NCBI GenBank assembly: GCA_017506865.1
Contig: JAFCMP010000101.1
Location: 1,240,001-1,304,000, forward strand
Source: Tribonema minus
Lineage: Eukaryota; Sar; Xanthophyceae; Tribonematales; Tribonemataceae
Length of the DNA: 64,000 nt
Direction of reading: 5' to 3'
Shown here: positions 37,601-43,600 of the stretch, in pieces
How the letters are laid out: the number at the start of each line of letters is the position of its first letter
Numbering within the stretch: position 1 is the stretch's first letter
Notes under the pieces: model-generated
What the model saw: the letters and a program-made list of their open reading frames with translations, nothing else
Database searches by the model: none
What the model was told of the DNA's origin: nothing
Position numbers and translations under genes: made by a program

Positions 37601-40600
37601 TGGCTGGCGCCCCACGCATCAGAAGCAGTCACCGGCCCGCCTGTGCGTACGCGCTGCTCACCCGCCGCCGCCGCCGTCCCCCACTGCCGCCGCCGCCGCC
37701 GCGCCGCCGCAGGTGCACCGTGACGCCCGTCTTCGCGCCGGACGCGCTGCGCCGCGCGTTCCCGGCGCGCTGGGCCGCGCACCGCGCGCGCCACGCGGCG
37801 TTCGAGCCGCGCCACGACGTCGCGCTCGCGCGCTACCTCAATGCGCACGCGTCGCGTAAGGGCCTCTCCGCGGCGGTGCTGCTGTCGTCGCGCTGGGACG
37901 CGCTCGCGCCCGCCGAGGACGACCTCGTGCGCCTCCCCGCGCTGCGCGAGCTCGTGCTGCTGCCGCCGCTCACGGACGGCGGCGCCGGCAGCGGCGGCGG
38001 CGGCAGCGACGGCGCGGAGGCGGCGCCGTCGGCGGCGGCGGTGCGCTGCGGCATGCTGCTGGCGCTCAACGCGCGCCTCAAGGACGCGCTGCCGTACCTC
38101 GACCTGAGCCAGGCGGACAGGTGAGCGCTGCTGCAGCGCTGCGTTTGAAGGATGACGGCGGCGGCAGCGTGATTGAAGTCTTGCAGTATCGTGCCGTGAC
38201 ATACAGCAGTTGCGCGTGATGGTAGTGCCGCCACGCCGCGGTGTAGCTGGCCAGCTTTGCGCCAGGATGAGACCGGGCGCTTGCCGGCCCTCTTTCGTCG
38301 CTGTTGCACCAACTCTTTGCCCCGGAGGGCGTGGTTTACAACCCAGCTGCGACAACCTGCGCAGAGGTCGCCCTCCCAGGTTCAAGTTGAACATCACACT
38401 GTCTGCAATCAGATCACTTCGTTGCGCGTGCGCGTGCTGACTCTCCTGACTCATGTGTCGCCAAGGGGTTGCCGAGTAACCTTGCAGCGTGACTGTGCAA
38501 GAAAGTAAGCCGCCTCAGTGGACCTGGTACTCAGACTGCTGCTCAGCCTTACATGTTTGCTGCAGCAGCATCGCGCAGGCGTGGCACGCGCTAGCTGCCC
38601 GCACACTGCATCAGAAATCCAGCATCCAGTGCGTGCGAAGCGCTGTCTCGCCTACTGCGTGTGCGCTAGGAGGCCAGGAGGAGCAGCATCTGCTGCTGTT
38701 GTTGTGCGAGATGGCAGCAATGGCGGTAGCGGCGGCCTGCACGTTCCATGTTGGTAGGACATGAAGGAGCTTTGGAATTGTAGAAGTAGCTTCAACCCAT
38801 TCACTCACATGTACATGTTTGACACAGGGTTTGAGCCTAACCTTGCGGTTTATCTTGAGCTGCGGCTGGAAGCTGATAAGGAATGGGGCGTTGCTGCGGT
38901 TGAACGACTTTGCGATCGCCCTCAGCAGGTTAGGCTCTCACCCTGTGTCGAACATGTACATGTGAGTGAATGGGTGGAAGCTACAATTTAAAAGCTCCTT
39001 CACGTCGCTACGAACATAGAACGTGCGGGTTGCCACTGCCGCCATCGCTGCCGTCTCGTCTTCCACCGCCGTCGTTGCAAGACCCCCTCTCTCTGTGATT
39101 ACCTGACTCTACCTCTCAAAGCACCGAAGGGCAGGGTGGGTGGGCTTTCTATGCTAGCCTGCCAGCTGGTACTCTGCTGCAGCTACGTGCCTACACTTGC
39201 TGGAATGTACCAGGCAAGAAGCGGTGTGCACGTGCTGCTTGTCCCCCCTGGACTCTTTGCATAAAGTGCACATATCCAAGGCCTGTTCCCCCCTTACTAT
39301 GCTAAGGGGAAGGCAGCAGATTGGCACCCAAGGCTCACGTGTCAAACTAGCAATGATGTGTTTTTGCCGCGGTTGTATGGGGAGAAACGGGTCGAGCCGC
39401 TCACAGTGTCACCACCTGGGGGATCCCCAGCATCTCCACTGGTGGCGCTGTCTCTGCTGCGCCCCCTTCTCATACCTCTTCTGCCTCCTTCTGCCGCCTG
39501 CCTTTGGGGGTTAGGGCTAGGGTGAGAGATTGAGCCCGCTGGCGGCTGGCGGAGGAAGCGGAGGTGTGCGTGCTTAGTGCACGGTCGCCGCACTCGTCTC
39601 GAACGTCGCTGCAGCATGCAGCACGCTCACCACTGCACGCTGCGACGATGTTTGACCAGAGACCGCAGAGACTGGACTCCCACCTGTGGCCTGGCTAGGC
39701 CTTGCACAACGCTGCAGTAGTGATGTGCGGTGTGCTTGGCGGTCGTGTTACGTGTGCGCAATGCCGCAGTAATGATGTGGTGCGCTTTGGGGGGCGCGTT
39801 ACGTGCCAATCTGGCGCCATTGGTGCTGCTGTGGATACAGCTGCCAGAAGCGTGTTTCTCACCGGCCTTGCACACTTGTGTAAAAAGCACATCACTCACC
39901 CGCCCCGTCTCTTCTTGCTGTCGACCCTATCATCTGCAGGTCCTGGAGCGCCACCGCGCTGCTGAGCAACTGCCGCAGCCTCCTGCTGCACGTGGTGAAG
40001 GCGCCCGTGTGGGACGCCGCGCTGCAGGCTACGACATGCGACACGAGCCCCTTTGAGCTTTGCCTGAGCCGCTCGCGCGCCGCCAAGCATGCGCTGCTGG
40101 GCGAGACCGACTGGGACGGCAGGTACGTAGGTACTGCGTCATATGGTCTGGCACAAGCCTCTTGCGTTGCACGCTGCCCCGCCGCAATACAATCGGCAGT
40201 CTAACGCGCTCTGGTGCCGCCCGCATGCCGACAGCAGCCTGCCACTCAGCGTCACCGCGCTTGCACACACACACACACTGCGCACAACGCATTCCCCTCC
40301 AGCAATCCAGTATTGACGCGCCGCGCACTGCCTCCGCCGCCGCCGCCGCCGCCGCTGCCGCCGCCGCCGCGCCCCCGACAGGTGGAGCGTGTACGGCCAG
40401 GCGTACCGCGCCATGCGCGCAATGCCGCCGCGCATGTTCCGCGCCTCCAGCGCGTCCAACAAGCTCTACACGACGCTGTTCATGGGGGAGCGCGCGCAGG
40501 ACGCGGGGGGGCCCTACCGCGAGTGAGTTAAAGTGATCCAGCGCATGCAGCATGGCTCAGATTGTATGTCTGCGGCCCTCCGCGCCGAAGCGAGTTCTGA

Positions 40601-43600
40601 GACCACAGTTGTTGCGCACGCAGCGTCTGAGGCGCGGCGGCTGTGCAGCATCGCTCAGATCGTGTCTGCAGCGCTCAGCGCCGAAGCGAGTTCCGAGTTG
40701 CGCAGGGTTAGGGTTAGGGTTAGGGTTGGGGTATCTGAGGCGCGGCGGCTGCTCAGCCGCCGCTTTCAGGTGCGCAGCGCTGAGAGCCGCGTCAGAGAGC
40801 TCCTGAGTCACCGCTCAGTGCCTCGCCGCGAAACTGCGTCTGTGTAGCTGATGCAGACTTTTTCGGCTCTGCATGCTCTGCGTGGTGGTCGGCCATATGG
40901 CCTCCCTTTGTGAGCTGACACGCAAGTGCATTGCTCATTCAGCGGCGTTGCTTGCGCTGTCAACACAGAGGCACCAGGCTGAACAGTTGGCATCCGCCAG
41001 ATCGCGCTGCCACTGCCTCTACACACATTCCTCATACAGCCGAATCTTTACATTGTTATTCTGTGAACTGAGCCCCCCTCCTCCCCCCGCCCCCCTGCGC
41101 GTGCGTGCGCACACAGGACCTTCGCCATGTACGCGCAGGAGCTGCAGAGCGCGGCGCTGCCGCTGCTGCTGCGCACGCCCAATGCCAAGCACGCCGCGGG
41201 CCTCAGCGGGCGCGACCACTGGCTCCTCAACCCCGGCGCGACGTCGCCCGTGCAGCTGGAAATGCTCGTGTTCCTGGGCAAGCTCATGGGGCACGCCATG
41301 CGCACGCGCGAGTACCTGGCGCTGAACCTCTCGCCGCTCGTGTGGAAGGCGCTGGTGGGGCAGGAGGCGACGCGCGAGGTGAGGGGGAAGGGGGGGTTTG
41401 GGGGTGGGGGGGGGGGGGGGGGGGGCAGCGCTCCGCATGCCGCGCTGCAGCAAGATTCGGACGAGTTGCCACTGCAGCATCAGCACTATGATCGCTGAAA
41501 AGCGCCTTTGCAACAGCATGAAAGATTGATGAGCGATGGATGCATCTGCGGCCATCGACCCTGCTGTTTCTCATGTGCACGATGTGGTATTCTGCAATCG
41601 CCGCGCGTCTGGCTGTACACCGGGGCCTTCCGCAGCCCCGGATACAGCCTTTGGTGCAGCACAGCATGTCAGAAATGGCAATGGCAACTGGCATATTCTT
41701 TCAGCCGCGAATTACACCTCTGCTGCGATCGTGCCGTGCAAGCACCCTCCCATCAGCTTACCACATGGCAGAAAGCACTTGTACGGCAAGCGCGAGGCTC
41801 GTGCCGTCACCGCAAGCTCAGCCGCAGCGCCACTTCACCCGGCGCTGCAGCCTACAACGCTGAGCCTCCCCCCCCCCTGCCACCTGCTTTACGCAGGACC
41901 TCGAGTGCGTGGACATGCAGCTAGCCAAGTCGATGGACGCGGTGCGCGGGAAGGCCGCTGATGGCACGCCCTCGCTGACCGAGGACGTATTTGCGGACGC
42001 CGTGCTGGAGACGTTCACGGCCATTGCGCTGGACGGCAGGTGCGCCGTCGCGCTTCGTCGCCCGTCACGTTGCCGACAGGCCTTAGTTCTTGGTCATGCT
42101 CGTTGGCAGCATGCCCATTGACTGATCGATGTGAACATGCTCATAGCAGCGCGGTGCCCCTTGCAGAGCGGACGCACGCCAGCAGTCTTAGGGTTAGGGT
42201 TAGGGTCAACAATGAGCACATCAAACCCTTAGACTGCGCGGCCGTTGTCCATTCGCCTTGCTCTGCAAGGGTCGGTTCCATGCCGTATGTCTTCTTCACG
42301 GTCATCGTCGAGCGGAATCGAAACCTTCCGCACACGTCTGATGGCATGCAGCTGGAAACGAGTCACGCCGTGTGCCTCAGACGCGCGATTGCGAGCGCCA
42401 CATGCTGCTGCGCGGTGATGGCACTAGTCCGTCTTGACCGAACTGCACTGTCGTCACAGTGCGCAGACCCTGACTTTTGCGTCTTCTTCTGAGACTCCTT
42501 TGAGGCGAACGTGCATGCACGTGGCGGCACGTACGTCTGGATCACGGCCTGGGCGTCGCCACCGAATAAACATGTTTCAAACGCCCTGTACTTCAGACCT
42601 GGCATGCTTGTAAGGTGCCTTGAACCGCCACACGCGCTCGCATGCGAGCCCTCATTCAGGGGGCCGCGCCTCGACCAACACCAGCTCAATATGCACGGGG
42701 AACAGGCCTTCAGAGTGTAAAATGTCTGCAGAGAGTCTCGGGGAGGCAGCAGCGTCTCGACCAACAGATATTTCATTTTAAAACACCGAACACACAACTG
42801 CAACCGCCGCTGCGTGCGCAGGGAGGTGGAGCTGCGGCCGGGCGGGCGCGACGAGCCCGTGACCTGGGCCAACCGGCTCGACTACGCCACGCTGGTGGAG
42901 CAGCAGCGGCTCAACGAGTCCAAGCAGCAGGTACGCAAACCGCACACCTGCGCGTCCCAAATGTCGCGGGCAGAGCCATGGGGGCTCCATCGTGTGGCAA
43001 TATGGGGTGTGCGCACGTTCGCGCACCAGGGACGTGGCATAACGACCACGGTCGTCGACACGTGGCAGCGGTCTGCGGGAGTAAGTGGGGGGAAGCGCGC
43101 CAACAATGCGGCCAGTGACTGTAGCCTCTGCATCGGCTCTTGTAATGGACGGGACGCACCGAGTGCAAACGATTGGTCACGTGCCTCGTGTCTTTGCGCA
43201 AGCTTAAACTTCAAGATTAGAGGAGTGAGCACTTCGGCTCGCCGACAACGAGCACTGCAGCATGACAACAAGGCTACGACACAAAATCGGTGTGACAACC
43301 TTGGCTTACGGCCAGCGTGACATATGCATATCTAGGCTTTGAGTGGACTCATACCGAACGTCCTTGAGGGTCTTTGAACGGAGGCCACGGAAGGGATGGG
43401 CACCTGCCGCGGCTGCCGCCCCGTGCACTGGAGCACAAGTTTCAGTCAAGCCTGCTCGCGTATCAATAGTCTTGCAAAGCTGACATTTGTAGAGTCTGTC
43501 AGCGAAAGGCTCGCGAGCACTTCCGCCACCTCTTGTGCAATTTGACGCGCACCTCACGCCCTGAGACTGTGGATGCGCTGTTGTTTGCTCCGCGCGCTGC

